Assembly (NCBI GenBank): GCA_017450485.1 | Contig: JAFSTN010000020.1 | Span: 25,374 to 89,373, forward strand | DNA: 64,000 nt | DNA from: Lachnospiraceae bacterium | GTDB lineage: Bacteria > Bacillota > Clostridia > Lachnospirales > Lachnospiraceae | Direction of reading: 5' to 3' | In this document: piece by piece, positions 1-10,400 of the stretch | How the letters are laid out: each line of letters opens with the position of its first letter | Numbering within the stretch: position 1 is the first letter of the stretch | Notes under the pieces: generated by a model | What the model was told of the DNA's origin: nothing | The model's input: the letters and a program-made list of their open reading frames with translations, nothing else | Databases searched by the model: none | Program-made: the position numbers and the translations under genes

Positions 1-2106
1 ACCTATAAAAAAACCGATCGTCCGACAAGTACGGTCGTTACAGCAACTCTTAAAGAAGGCACAAAAACTGAAGCTCCTCGCAGTCGTGCTGACAGGAACA
101 GCGGTAATAGCGACAGAGGCAGCAAACCAAATGCGGGGACGGACAATAGATTTAAGCCGGGTGCAGCTCCCGGAACAGGTAACGCACCTCAGGGACAAGG
201 CAAAGACGGAGGCCGCAAGGGTAAAGGGGCAGGTTCAAAAGACCAGCGGTCACGTAAGGACCATATATACGAGGACGACGACTTCGGAAAGAACGGAAAA
301 GGCTCCAGTAAATTCGTAAAGCCCGAGAAAAAGGAAGAGACGGTTGAGGAGCAGATCAAAGTCATCACTCTGCCCGAGACCATGACACTCAAGGAACTGG
401 CTGACAAGATGAAGATGCAGCCTTCCGTGATCATCAAGAAGCTTTTCCTGCAGGGACAGGTGCTGACCGTTAATTCGGAGGTATCATACGAGGAAGCCGA
501 GAATATAGCGATAGAGTTCGATATCATCTGCGAGAAGGAAGTCAAGGTCGATGTGATCGAAGAACTTCTGAAAGAAGATGAAGATGCAGCCGAGGACATG
601 GTTGCCAGACCTCCGGTCATCTGCGTTATGGGTCACGTCGATCACGGTAAGACATCACTGCTCGATGCCATACGTAAGACCAATGTTACTGACCGTGAGG
701 CAGGCGGTATCACACAGGCTATCGGTGCTTATACGGTCAATGTCAACGACAGAAGCATCACTTTCCTTGACACGCCCGGACATGAGGCATTTACGGCCAT
801 GCGTATGCGCGGCGCGAATTCCACCGATATTGCCGTACTTGTAGTGGCAGCTGACGACGGTGTCATGCCTCAGACCATAGAGGCTATCAACCATGCAAAG
901 GCAGCCGGTATAGAGATCATCGTAGCCATCAACAAGATAGATAAACCCAATGCGAACATCGACAGGGTCAAGCAGGAACTGACCGAGTACGAGCTGATCC
1001 CCGCAGACTGGGGCGGATCGACCGAGTTCGTTAATGTATCGGCCAAATCCGGAGAGGGTATCTCGGATCTGCTCGAGACCATACTGCTGACCGCTGATAT
1101 CCTGGAGCTCAAGGCCAATCCCAATCGTAAGGCCAGAGGTCTCGTGATCGAGGCCGAGCTGGATAAGGGACGTGGCCCCGTAGCTACCGTGCTCGTACAA
1201 AAGGGAACACTGCATGTCGGAGACTTCATATCCGCAGGTGCATGTCACGGTAAAGTACGTGCCATGGTGGATGACAAGGGGCGCAGAGTTAAGGTCGCCG
1301 GACCTTCCACTCCCGTGGAGATTCTGGGTCTGTCCGATGTGCCCAGTGCAGGTGAGGTATTCATAGCTCACGAGAACGATAAGACAGCCAGAAGCTTCGC
1401 AGAGACCTATCAGGCGCAGCATAAGGAAGAAATGCTGGCTGAGACCAAGAGCCGCATGAGTCTCGATGATCTGTTCAACAAGATCCAGGAGGGTAACCTC
1501 AAGGAGCTCAACATCATCATCAAGGCCGATGTACAGGGCTCTGTGGAAGCACTTAAGACATCCCTGATGAAGCTCTCCAACGATGAGGTACTGGTCAAAT
1601 GTATCCACGGCGGCGTAGGTGCTATCAATGAGTCCGATGTAACCCTTGCGAGCGCATCCGATGCGATAATCATAGGCTTTAATGTACGTGCGGATGCCCA
1701 GATCAAGGATACAGCCGACAGAGAAGGCGTGGATATCAGACTCTACAAGGTCATCTATCAGGCTATCGAGGATATCGAGGCAGCCATGAAGGGTCTGCTT
1801 GCGCCCGTATACGAAGAAAAGATCATCGGCCATGCAGAGATCCGTCAGATATTCAAAGCTTCTTCGCTGGGCAATATCGCCGGTTCATATGTGCTTGACG
1901 GTGAGATCACCAGAGGATGTATGGTTCGTATCACCAGAGAGGGTGAGCAGATATTTGAGGGCAACCTGGCATCCCTCAAGAGATTCAAGGATGACGCCAA
2001 GGAAGTTAAGGCCGGATTCGAGTGCGGTCTGGTATTCGAGGACTTCGATGCCATCGCCGAGTTCGATCAGGTTGAAGCATATATCATGGTAGAGGTACCC
2101 AGGTAA
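1..2106 (+). CDS. infB: Translation initiation factor IF-2 (5' end outside window)
   Basis: IF-2 is the GTPase that brings fMet-tRNA to the 30S subunit and promotes joining of the 50S subunit. The reading frame is open from base 1, so the 5' end of the gene lies outside the window; the ATG at 382 is internal, not the start. The visible part has a low-complexity basic and Gly-rich linker (about residues 1-125), then an IF2_N module, then the G domain with [11 protein letters not shown] (G1, about base 630), DTPGHE (G3), NKID (G4) and SAKSGEG (G5). The usual domains II, III and C-terminal IF-2C follow to the stop. The stop overlaps the rbfA start as TAATG, so the two are translationally coupled. 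The family assignment is certain; only the N-terminal length is unknown. Confidence 0.97.
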   Translation, partial: TYKKTDRPTSTVVTATLKEGTKTEAPRSRADRNSGNSDRGSKPNAGTDNRFKPGAAPGTGNAPQGQGKDGGRKGKGAGSKDQRSRKDHIYEDDDFGKNGKGSSKFVKPEKKEETVEEQIKVITLPETMTLKELADKMKMQPSVIIKKLFLQGQVLTVNSEVSYEEAENIAIEFDIICEKEVKVDVIEELLKEDEDAAEDMVARPPVICVMGHVDHGKTSLLDAIRKTNVTDREAGGITQAIGAYTVNVNDRSITFLDTPGHEAFTAMRMRGANSTDIAVLVVAADDGVMPQTIEAINHAKAAGIEIIVAINKIDKPNANIDRVKQELTEYELIPADWGGSTEFVNVSAKSGEGISDLLETILLTADILELKANPNRKARGLVIEAELDKGRGPVATVLVQKGTLHVGDFISAGACHGKVRAMVDDKGRRVKVAGPSTPVEILGLSDVPSAGEVFIAHENDKTARSFAETYQAQHKEEMLAETKSRMSLDDLFNKIQEGNLKELNIIIKADVQGSVEALKTSLMKLSNDEVLVKCIHGGVGAINESDVTLASASDAIIIGFNVRADAQIKDTADREGVDIRLYKVIYQAIEDIEAAMKGLLAPVYEEKIIGHAEIRQIFKASSLGNIAGSYVLDGEITRGCMVRITREGEQIFEGNLASLKRFKDDAKEVKAGFECGLVFEDFDAIAEFDQVEAYIMVEVPR

Positions 2107-2474
2107 TGCGTAAGAACAGTATCAAAAATACACGTATCAACGCAGAAGTGCATAAGGAACTTGCCGACATCATCAGATCGGAGATCAAGGATCCCAGGAT
2201 CGCTCAGTTCACATCGGTAACCGCAGTTGAGGTAGCCCCCGACCTGAAGACCATGAAAGCGTGGATCAGTGTGCTGGGCGATGAGAAAGCACTGGATGAT
2301 ACGATCAAAGGTTTGAAAAGTGCAGAGGGTTTCGCCAGACGTGAGCTGGCGAGACGCATCAATCTGCGCAATACACCGGAGATAACATTCATTCCGGACG
2401 ATTCGATAGCTTATGGCATCGAAATGACTCATAAGATAGATGAGGTTACAGGGTCACAGGATGGATCTGTATAA
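2106..2474 (+). CDS. rbfA: Ribosome-binding factor A
   Basis: RbfA is a small KH-fold protein that binds the 30S subunit during maturation of 16S rRNA. At 122 residues it has normal family length. It shows the typical N-terminal HKELADIIRSEIKDPR segment and the late LRNTPEITFIPDDS segment. Its ATG overlaps the infB stop by one base, and its end overlaps the start of the next gene. The order infB-rbfA-nrnA-truB-ribF is the classic Firmicutes arrangement and supports the call. Confidence 0.95.
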   Translation: MRKNSIKNTRINAEVHKELADIIRSEIKDPRIAQFTSVTAVEVAPDLKTMKAWISVLGDEKALDDTIKGLKSAEGFARRELARRINLRNTPEITFIPDDSIAYGIEMTHKIDEVTGSQDGSV

Positions 2475-3408
2475 AGAGTGCGAAGGTGCAAAAAAAATAG
2501 CGGTCAGCGGACATATCCGCCCCGACGGCGACTGTGTGGGCTCCTGCATGGCTATAGCGCTATATCTGCGCAAACGTATGCCGGAGGCTGAGGTAGATGT
2601 ATATCTGGATGAGATTTCGGATGTATTTGACTGTATTTCCGGAGTCGACGGTATTCTGCATGAGGCAAAAATGGACATAACATACGATATTTTTATTTGT
2701 GCCGACTGTGAACCCGCCAGAATGAGCTTCGGACACGAGCTGTACAAGTCCGCGGCCAGGACAATAAACATAGACCATCATATAACCAACGTACCCGGCG
2801 GGGGAGACGTGAACTATGTATATCCCGAGTCGGGATCGGCTGCCGAACTGGTCTATGAGGTACTCGATCACGATCATCTGGATCATGATATAGCTCTGCC
2901 CATATATATAGGCATCATTCATGATACGGGGGTATTGCAGTACTCCAATGTCAGACCGGAGACACTTCAGACGGTCGCCGATCTGATGAAGTATGATCTG
3001 GATTTCCCGGAGATAATACAGAAGACTTTCTATGAGAAAACATATATCCAGAGCCAGATACTGGGACGCGCACTTCTTGAGAGCATGATATTCATGGACG
3101 GCAGGTGTGTGGTCAGCGTGGTGGACAGGAAGACGATGGACTTCTACGGAGCTGACAGCAGGGATCTGGAAGGCATAGTCAATGCCATGAGGAATATACG
3201 CGGTATCGACTGCGCGATATTCATGTATGAGCTGGGTGTACAGGAGTATAAGGTCAGTCTGAGGACTTCGGAAGCGGTAGATGCGGCAAAAGTAACGACG
3301 GTATTCGGCGGCGGCGGACACGACCGCGCAGCCGGGGTGACGATGCGCGGCACATACCATGACGTAATCAATAATCTCAGTAAAGAGATTGCCAAGCAAT
3401 TAAGATAA
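2461..3408 (+). CDS. nrnA: DHH/DHHA1 phosphoesterase, NrnA-like (nanoRNase/pAp phosphatase)
   Basis: This protein belongs to the DHH family of Mn-dependent phosphoesterases. NrnA members degrade 2-5 nt RNAs and pAp in the cytoplasm, and some degrade linear cyclic-dinucleotide products. Visible metal-binding motifs are GHIRPDGDCVGS near the N-terminus, CADCE, NIDHHITN (the DHH motif) and IGIIHDTG. The C-terminal DHHA1 substrate domain carries FGGGGHDRAAG. I use the ATG at 2461, which has AGGG seven bases upstream and gives the usual start just before the first motif. An in-frame ATG at 2440 would add seven residues. The gene overlaps rbfA by 14 bases. Two GGDEF proteins lie in this window, so a role in clearing pGpG is possible, but that is inference. 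Confidence 0.9.
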   Translation: MDLYKECEGAKKIAVSGHIRPDGDCVGSCMAIALYLRKRMPEAEVDVYLDEISDVFDCISGVDGILHEAKMDITYDIFICADCEPARMSFGHELYKSAARTINIDHHITNVPGGGDVNYVYPESGSAAELVYEVLDHDHLDHDIALPIYIGIIHDTGVLQYSNVRPETLQTVADLMKYDLDFPEIIQKTFYEKTYIQSQILGRALLESMIFMDGRCVVSVVDRKTMDFYGADSRDLEGIVNAMRNIRGIDCAIFMYELGVQEYKVSLRTSEAVDAAKVTTVFGGGGHDRAAGVTMRGTYHDVINNLSKEIAKQLR

Positions 3409-3445
3409 AAGACGCAACCTCAGCACATTGTTCTATATACTGTAA

Positions 3446-4366
3446 ATGTTAAACGGTATCATAAATATATATAAGGAGCCCGGGTTTACGTCACATGATG
3501 TCGTGGCGAAGCTTCGCGGGATCACACATCAGAAGAAGATCGGTCATACAGGCACGCTTGATCCGGATGCGGAGGGTGTGCTGTGCGTATGCATGGGGGC
3601 AGCCACTCGTGTGTGTGACATGCTGACGGATGCCACCAAGCAATATGAAGCCGTATGTCTGCTCGGAGTTACGACCGATACGCAGGATACATCCGGACAG
3701 GTGCTTTCCGAGACAGCCGTGGATGTGAGTGAAGAAGATGTGCGTGCCTGCATCGCGGGCTTTATCGGAGAGATCGACCAGATACCTCCGATGTACTCGG
3801 CACTTAAGAAAGACGGCAGGAAGCTCTATGAGCTGGCTCGCGCCGGCATAGAGGTTGAGAGGGAACCCAGACGGATCACTGTCTATGATATTGAAGTTAT
3901 AAGCATCGAACTGCCCGAGATCACCATGAGGGTGACATGCTCCAAGGGAACGTATATCAGGACCCTGTGCAATGATATCGGTGAAAAACTTGGATGCGGA
4001 GCCTGCATGAAACACCTGACGAGGACCCGCGTCGGAGATTTTGATCTAAGCACATCGCATAAGCTCGCTGAGATAGAAGCGCTGGCGATAGAAGAACGTA
4101 TATCCAATGTACTGATCCCGATCGCCGATGTTTTCTCTGATCTGCCCGTTGCAACGGTTACGGAGGCAGGTGCAAAGAGAGCGGTTAACGGTAATCTGCT
4201 GGATGTTAAAGATGTCGTGACCGACGCTGGCAGTTTACATAATATCAAACAAACCGACGCCGCTCGGATCAAGGTTGTCGGCCCGGATGGATTTTTTTAC
4301 GGAATATATGCATATGATCCCGCCGACGGGAAATATCACCCGGTGAAGATGTTTCTGTGCCCATGA
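3446..4366 (+). CDS. truB: tRNA pseudouridine(55) synthase
   Basis: TruB makes pseudouridine 55 in the T-loop of tRNAs. The catalytic motif GHTGTLDPDAEGVL is present and places the nucleophilic aspartate at D39. The N-terminal GIINIYKEPGFTSHDVV and the later GTYIRTLCNDIG are also family hallmarks. At 306 residues it has normal length, with a C-terminal PUA-like part. The start region is odd: no Shine-Dalgarno is visible before the ATG, and a TATACT hexamer ends four bases upstream of it. The gene ends with ATGA overlapping the ribF start. Residues S-L-H-N near the C-terminus (base 4233) are encoded by one copy of the repeated GTTTACATAA motif. Confidence 0.95.
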   Translation: MLNGIINIYKEPGFTSHDVVAKLRGITHQKKIGHTGTLDPDAEGVLCVCMGAATRVCDMLTDATKQYEAVCLLGVTTDTQDTSGQVLSETAVDVSEEDVRACIAGFIGEIDQIPPMYSALKKDGRKLYELARAGIEVEREPRRITVYDIEVISIELPEITMRVTCSKGTYIRTLCNDIGEKLGCGACMKHLTRTRVGDFDLSTSHKLAEIEALAIEERISNVLIPIADVFSDLPVATVTEAGAKRAVNGNLLDVKDVVTDAGSLHNIKQTDAARIKVVGPDGFFYGIYAYDPADGKYHPVKMFLCP

Positions 4367-5292
4367 AGATAATATCAGGTATCACTGAGTTTCAATTAGA
4401 TAGTCCTTCAGCCGTGGCAATAGGCAAGTTTGACGGTGTTCATCTGGGTCACAGGCTGTTGCTTGACCGCATTATAGCGGCTTCCGCCCGGGATCAGGAT
4501 GTGAAAAGCGTGGTTTTTACCTTTAATCCGTCCCCGGAGAGTCTTTTTGCCGGACAGGCACTTAAGGAACTCACGACCATATCCGAGAAAAGACTGATCT
4601 TTGACCGTATGGGAGTGGATGTTCTCATTGAGTTTCCGATGAACAATCAGACAGCCGCCATCCGTGCGCGCGATTTTACACAGAGGTATCTGGTGGAGCG
4701 CATGTGCGCATCCCTCATCGTGGCGGGCAGTGACGTGACTTACGGATATATGGGAGAGGGTAATGCCGATACCCTGATCAGATTGGGCAGAGAGTACGGT
4801 TATGAGTGTGAGATCATAGATAAGGTCACCTATAAGGGGGATCCCATCAGTTCCACACGCATCAGGAATGCGATCGAGGCCGGAGAGATGGAGCAGGTGA
4901 CGGCAATGCTCGGTTTTCCTTACAGGATATCGGGATTCGTTTCCCACGGCAGGCATATAGGTCATGAGATAGGCATGCCTACCGCAAACGTGATCCCGGC
5001 ACCCGATAAAATGACAGGGCCCAACGGAGTCTATTATTCCCGTGTATATACGGCTGATGGCGTGTTCCATGGCATCACGAATGTCGGTGTCAAGCCCACC
5101 GTCATGAATGATGAGCTCCTGTGCTGCGAGAGCTTTCTATATGATTTCGACAGGGACATATACGGAGAGTACATTGAAGTGGAGCTGCTTAAGTTCGTCA
5201 GACCGGAGCGCAGGTTTGACTCTTTGGATGAACTGAAAGCGCAGATGCAGATTGATATTGAGGGTGGACGTGCTTTCCACCACATGGCATAA
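4363..5292 (+). CDS. ribF: Bifunctional riboflavin kinase / FAD synthetase
   Basis: RibF phosphorylates riboflavin to FMN and adenylylates it to FAD. The N-terminal nucleotidyltransferase half shows IGKFDGVHLGHR (HxGH type) and ISSTRIRNAIEAG. The C-terminal kinase half shows GMPTANV and GVYYSRVY. The start at 4363 overlaps the truB stop as ATGA; an upstream in-frame GTG at 4357 is less likely. Total length, about 309 residues, is normal for the family. Co-location after truB is common in Firmicutes. Confidence 0.95.
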   Translation: MKIISGITEFQLDSPSAVAIGKFDGVHLGHRLLLDRIIAASARDQDVKSVVFTFNPSPESLFAGQALKELTTISEKRLIFDRMGVDVLIEFPMNNQTAAIRARDFTQRYLVERMCASLIVAGSDVTYGYMGEGNADTLIRLGREYGYECEIIDKVTYKGDPISSTRIRNAIEAGEMEQVTAMLGFPYRISGFVSHGRHIGHEIGMPTANVIPAPDKMTGPNGVYYSRVYTADGVFHGITNVGVKPTVMNDELLCCESFLYDFDRDIYGEYIEVELLKFVRPERRFDSLDELKAQMQIDIEGGRAFHHMA

Positions 5293-5314
5293 GGATTATT
5301 GTGCAGGGAGAGTT

Positions 5315-6178
5315 ATGACGGATTATTTGGTAAAGTTTGATACCTGGCTTGGAAGCATCGGCATTTTGGGCGGATTCATCAGATTCGCCATGGCCGCTGT
5401 GTGGGCCATTTTTGTGGTCAGTCTGATATTTCGCGTTGGCAGGACGTTTTTCTCCAAGAAACTGAAGGCACATAACCGCATACAGGTCCGCTTCGTGGAG
5501 AACATACTGCGTATAGCAGTCATTCTGGTTGCTGTATTCTGGGTGTTCAATACCGGAAGTACCGCAGATCATTTTGGCAAGGTACTGTTTCAGGGAACCG
5601 CTATCCTGGGCGCCATCATAGGTCTGGCGGCCCAGCCGGTCATATCCGATCTGTGCTGCGGCATTATGATCAGTATATGCAAGCCGTTCGAGATAGGTGA
5701 CCGTATTGAGCTGCAGTCCGGAATAGCAGGACAGGTAAAGGACATCACGATCCGACATGTGGTTCTGCAGGGCATAGGCACGACGGATGTCATCATCCCC
5801 AACAGCGTGATCAATTCGATGGCTGTCACGAACTTAAGCCACGGAAACGGTATCAGATCGCTGTTCATGAGATTTAATATCGCTTATGGGAGCGATGTTG
5901 AGAAAGCGCTGGAGATATTATACAGTATCGTTATAGACAGTCCGTATACAGTACCCGCTCATCCCGAGGGGGCAGGCATAGATTACAGTCCGGCATATTT
6001 TATGGAATATGCGGACTCCAGTCTGGTCATCGCTACTACGGTGTATTATGAGCCGAGTACCGGACTCGGAGATCTGAAGAATGATATCAATCTGCGGGTA
6101 TATAAAGCATTCGCTGAAGCCGGTATCGAGATACCATACAACTACATGAACGTCGTTATGCACAACGAAAAGGAATAA
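5315..6178 (+). CDS. Small-conductance mechanosensitive channel, MscS family
   Basis: MscS channels open under membrane tension and protect against hypo-osmotic shock. The 287-residue protein has about three N-terminal hydrophobic segments. The last is a Gly/Ala-rich pore helix (GAIIGLAAQPVISDL), followed by the beta domain signature KPFEIGDRIEL and VIIPNSVI. I choose the ATG at 5315 because AGGGAG lies five bases upstream. An upstream start at 5252 would overlap ribF and add residues unlike the family. The C-terminal soluble domain is complete. Confidence 0.92.
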   Translation: MTDYLVKFDTWLGSIGILGGFIRFAMAAVWAIFVVSLIFRVGRTFFSKKLKAHNRIQVRFVENILRIAVILVAVFWVFNTGSTADHFGKVLFQGTAILGAIIGLAAQPVISDLCCGIMISICKPFEIGDRIELQSGIAGQVKDITIRHVVLQGIGTTDVIIPNSVINSMAVTNLSHGNGIRSLFMRFNIAYGSDVEKALEILYSIVIDSPYTVPAHPEGAGIDYSPAYFMEYADSSLVIATTVYYEPSTGLGDLKNDINLRVYKAFAEAGIEIPYNYMNVVMHNEKE

Positions 6179-6193
6179 AAGGTATCGGATTAT

Positions 6194-7477
6194 ATGATTA
6201 TTAAATCAAGATTCAATAAATTAGCACCGTTGGTTTGTGTATTATGTGTTATGACCGCGTTAAGCATATCCTGTACGGATGTGTACGCTGCAGAGGAAAC
6301 CACGAACCCGGGTTCGCGTCATACCGGTTTTGAATGGGGGTCCGGGCTGTTATCGAGTGCGATCAAAACTCCGGAAGAGTCCGGTGATGATGACGGCTCC
6401 GGTACCGCAGTGACCACGGTCCGTGAGGTTCTCAGTCTGGTTGGCACGGAATCTCTGGCCGGTGTGTATGCTGCTCATAACAATGAAAACGGCGAAAACG
6501 GAACTGAAGAAGAGCCTGCTGCGGAGACAGCCAGGGATGTTCTCAACAACGCAGAGATGTCTGCCGGAGCAGGAGCGCTTTTTGGACGTAAGACTGCGGA
6601 GGAATATCTTGCTGCCAGAGAAGCTGCAGAAGGTGCATGCTGGGGATATACGAATCTGGGTATATCCGATGTATCCGATAATCTGAATATTCGCGCTATC
6701 CCCGGAGAGGACGGCAAACTGGTAGGGAAGCTTCCCAAAGATGCAGCCTGTGAAGTGCTTGAGACCGAAGGCGACTGGACTCACATCACTTCCGGAGAGG
6801 TTGATGGGTATGTCAAAAGCGAGTATCTGCTGACCGGCATCCAGGCAAGACAGAGAGTCCGGGAATTTGTTGCGGATGTTGTCAAAGTAGGCGCTGACGG
6901 GCTGAATGTCCGTGAGGAACCGAGTACCGATTCTCCTGTGGTTACACAGGTGGCTACGGGTGAGATCCTTGATTATGTCGGCACCGAGGGTGACTGGGTG
7001 GCCGTTTTGCTGGATGATGAGACTGTATATGTATCATCCGATTATGTGGAGGTAACGAGCGATCTGCGTACCGCTCTTACCATGACAGAAGTGTTGTACG
7101 GAGAGGGTGTATCCGATGTCAGAGCCGATCTGTGTAACTATGCTCTGCAATATGTCGGCAATCCTTATGTATGGGGCGGAACGAGTCTGACCAGAGGAGC
7201 CGACTGCTCGGGATTCGTGTTGAGTGTATTCAAGAACTACGGAGTGTCATTACCTCACTCATCGCGTGCTCAGGCCAGCATGGGGACGTCGATCAAACTG
7301 GCCGAAGCCAAGGCCGGAGATCTCGTATTCTACGGTAACGGCAGGCGCATAAATCATGTGGCCATATATCTGGGCGGCGGCAGGGTAGTTCATGCATCCA
7401 ACCCCAGAACCGGCATAAGGGTATCCAACGTGGGATATCGTACTCCGGTGAAGGTAGTAAGAGTACTGTACGATTGA
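6194..7477 (+). CDS. Secreted SH3b-NlpC/P60 peptidoglycan hydrolase
   Basis: This is a cell-wall gamma-D-glutamyl-diamino acid endopeptidase-type protein. It has a signal peptide (about residues 1-32, likely cut after DVYA), an acidic linker, two bacterial SH3b domains (about residues 155-215 and 225-285, each with a NIR/NVR segment), and a C-terminal NlpC/P60 domain from about residue 310. The catalytic cysteine is C338 in GADCSGFV. Histidines in NHVAIYLGG and RVVHASNP complete the usual triad region. At 427 residues it is a typical secreted wall hydrolase of Clostridia. The exact peptide bond cut cannot be told from sequence. Confidence 0.93.
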   Translation: MIIKSRFNKLAPLVCVLCVMTALSISCTDVYAAEETTNPGSRHTGFEWGSGLLSSAIKTPEESGDDDGSGTAVTTVREVLSLVGTESLAGVYAAHNNENGENGTEEEPAAETARDVLNNAEMSAGAGALFGRKTAEEYLAAREAAEGACWGYTNLGISDVSDNLNIRAIPGEDGKLVGKLPKDAACEVLETEGDWTHITSGEVDGYVKSEYLLTGIQARQRVREFVADVVKVGADGLNVREEPSTDSPVVTQVATGEILDYVGTEGDWVAVLLDDETVYVSSDYVEVTSDLRTALTMTEVLYGEGVSDVRADLCNYALQYVGNPYVWGGTSLTRGADCSGFVLSVFKNYGVSLPHSSRAQASMGTSIKLAEAKAGDLVFYGNGRRINHVAIYLGGGRVVHASNPRTGIRVSNVGYRTPVKVVRVLYD

Positions 7478-7498
7478 TCTCGCTTATTCGGGAGTGCA

Positions 7499-10400
7499 AT
7501 GTCTGTCAGATTTGTCTGCGGGCCGTCCGGCTCGGGGAAAAGTACATATATTCAGCATAAGATCATAGAAGAATCCTTAACTGATCCGGAACGGAAGTAT
7601 CTGCTGATCGTTCCGGATCAGTTTACTATGCAGATGCAGAAACGCCTGATAGAACTGCATCCGTATCATGCTTTTTCCAATATAGAAATATTGAGTTTCT
7701 CCAGACTGTCTCACCGTATTCTCGAGGAGACCGGCGGTGCTGTGCCTGTTCTGGATGATACCGGCAAGAGCCTGATCATCCGGCGCATAGCTGAGGAAGT
7801 GAAGCCCCGGCTCACTGTCATGTCGGGCAGGCTGGATCGTATCGGCTTCATTCATGAGGTCAAATCCGCCATATCCGAGTTCATGCAATACGGCCATGAT
7901 CCTGATTCGCTGGATCGGATGATCGGGTGTATTCAGGACCATCCCACCCTTAAGCATAAGCTTCATGATCTGGAGATCATATACAGGGCATTCATGGAAT
8001 ATAAGGCTGATGCTTATGTAACGAGTGAAGAAACACTGGATATAGTGCGCAGGAACCTGCACAAGTCGACGCTCGTCAGGGGATCCGTTCTCGCATTTGA
8101 CGGATTTACCGGGTTTACGCCTATCCAGGAGAGAGTTATACAGGAACTGATGGTTCTGGCTGACCGGGTGTTTTTTGCTTTTACCACCGAGGATGGCGCA
8201 GATCCTCATAAGCAGCCGGCACCTGAAGATATGTTCCGTCTGTCGTGGAGGTCGGTGAACAGGCTGTCGGTACTTGCGGATGAGGCCCGTGTACCGGAGG
8301 AGCCCCCCGTTATCCTGAGCCTGACCGGAAAAGGGAACGCTTCGGTTGACATAACATCAAATAAGCCGGCCGACCTTATCTCTCTTGAGAGAAATCTGTT
8401 CAGATATCCCTTTCGTCAATATACCGGGAAACCGGGATCGGTCCGTATATACAGGGCATCGAACATAGCGGAGGAGGTTACGGATACCTTCCAGCGTATC
8501 ACGGCCTTGATATCCGGGCGCGGATACAGATACAGAGATATAGCCATAGTGGTTGGGGATATGGCATCCTATGCAGACGGCATTTCGAGGACAGCCGCAT
8601 CTCTCGGTATACCCGTGTATATGGATTACAGCCGTTCGGTGCTGCTCTCACCGTTTATAGAAGCGATCCTTTCGGCATATGAGGTGCTCAGGTCCGATTA
8701 TGCATGTGAGAGTATCATACGTCATATGCGCACCGGTTTCGGTCCTCTGAGCATGGAAGAGACGGATGAACTCGAGAACTTTCTGATGGCACGCGGAATC
8801 CGTGGCAGACGTGCATTTGACCGTGTCTGGACCTGCGGAGAGCCGGATCCCGGGAATGATACGGAGGCGGCTTCGGCCAGACGCATCGTGAAGTATCAGA
8901 GGATCAATTCCATCCGGGAGAAGGTAAGAGACCACTTCGCAAGTTTACATAACACGGAAAAGACCATCCGGTCATATTCCGAAAGGCTGTATGAGTTTAT
9001 GTCGTCGGGCGGCATGTATGAAAGACTTATGAATATGGCGGCCCGGTTCACCGAAGACGGTGACCGCACATCGGCCATGCAGTATGAACAGGTATTTGAC
9101 CGTGTATGTGAGCTGCTTGATCAGATAGTCAGCCTGACCGGGGACAGCTGCGTGGATGAAGATGAGTTCAGACACATACTTGAGGCGGGCCTCGGGGAGA
9201 TCAGACTCGGCAGCATTCCCGGTGAGAGCGATCAGATCATGGTGGGTGATATCATCCGTACCAGACTCGAATCCGTCAAAGTACTTTTTCTGTTAGGGGC
9301 AAATGATGAGAATATCCCCGGCAGGATGTCTACCGGAGGGATCATTTCCGATCCGGACCGGGAGTACTTAAAGGGATTGGAAGACATAGAACTCGCACCT
9401 ACACCGCGCGAGCAGATATTTACGCAGAGACTGTATCTCTATATGAACATGACCAAGCCCACGGACGGTCTTATCGTGTCTTACAGAACTTCGGACGAAA
9501 AAGGCTCGCCGATCCAGGCTTCATATCTGATCCACACATTATGTAAACTATTTCCCGAGGTTTCCCATTTCAGATCCACGGAAACACATACGGTTGACGG
9601 AGTTACCGCACCGGCAGACAGGCTGTCTGTGGCAGAGGTATGCGCGGATATGATGAGAGAATATTCCGGAGGAAGACTGAACGGGGCGGAGAGAGACCGG
9701 CTGGCGGTATTGTGCCGGGTGATGGAGTCAGGCGGTGATGCGGATATTCTTGAGGGTATCCGGCGCATGAGTACCCTTCACTATACCCATACTCCGCTGT
9801 CTGCTTCACTCGCAGAGGAACTGTACGGTTCGGTGATGCAGACTTCGGTGAGCAGACTGGAGAGATTTGCCGGATGTGCTTATGCGCATTTCCTGAGTTA
9901 TGGCCTGAAGCTGAGGGAGCGATCGGAGTATTCTTTTGAAAACAACAATATGGGTGACGTTTATCACCGTGCTCTCGAGGAGTTTTCGAAGAGAGCCCGC
10001 AATGAAGCCTCCGGCTGGGAGGGCTTAAGCGATGCGGATGCGGACGCCTGGGTGGATGAGATCATGGACAGACTCATCGACACCTACGGAGACACCATAT
10101 TGATATCCAACAACCGCAATATAGCTATGAGCAACAGACTCCGCAGGATCGTAAAGAGAAGCGTGGATACCATCAGATACCAGGTAGGGGCCGGAAAGTT
10201 CATTCCGACATTCTTTGAGCACGGCTTCAATGAGAAGAGAACTTATAAGACGGAGGACGGCACGGAAAGGTCCTACCGGCTGATCGGCAAGATAGACCGT
10301 GTGGATATATGTGAGACGGAACAGGATAAGTACCTGCGCATAGTGGACTATAAGTCCGGAAACAAGGATTTCAATATAGCTGCCCTGTATCACGGACTGA

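Noticed and set aside
655-1833. 392-codon frame on the - strand across infB
   Set aside because: Antisense shadow of a clearly conserved gene, caused by regular codon use; no family motifs. The same applies to 2560-3399 (-), 25189-26076 (-) and 45581-46111 (+).
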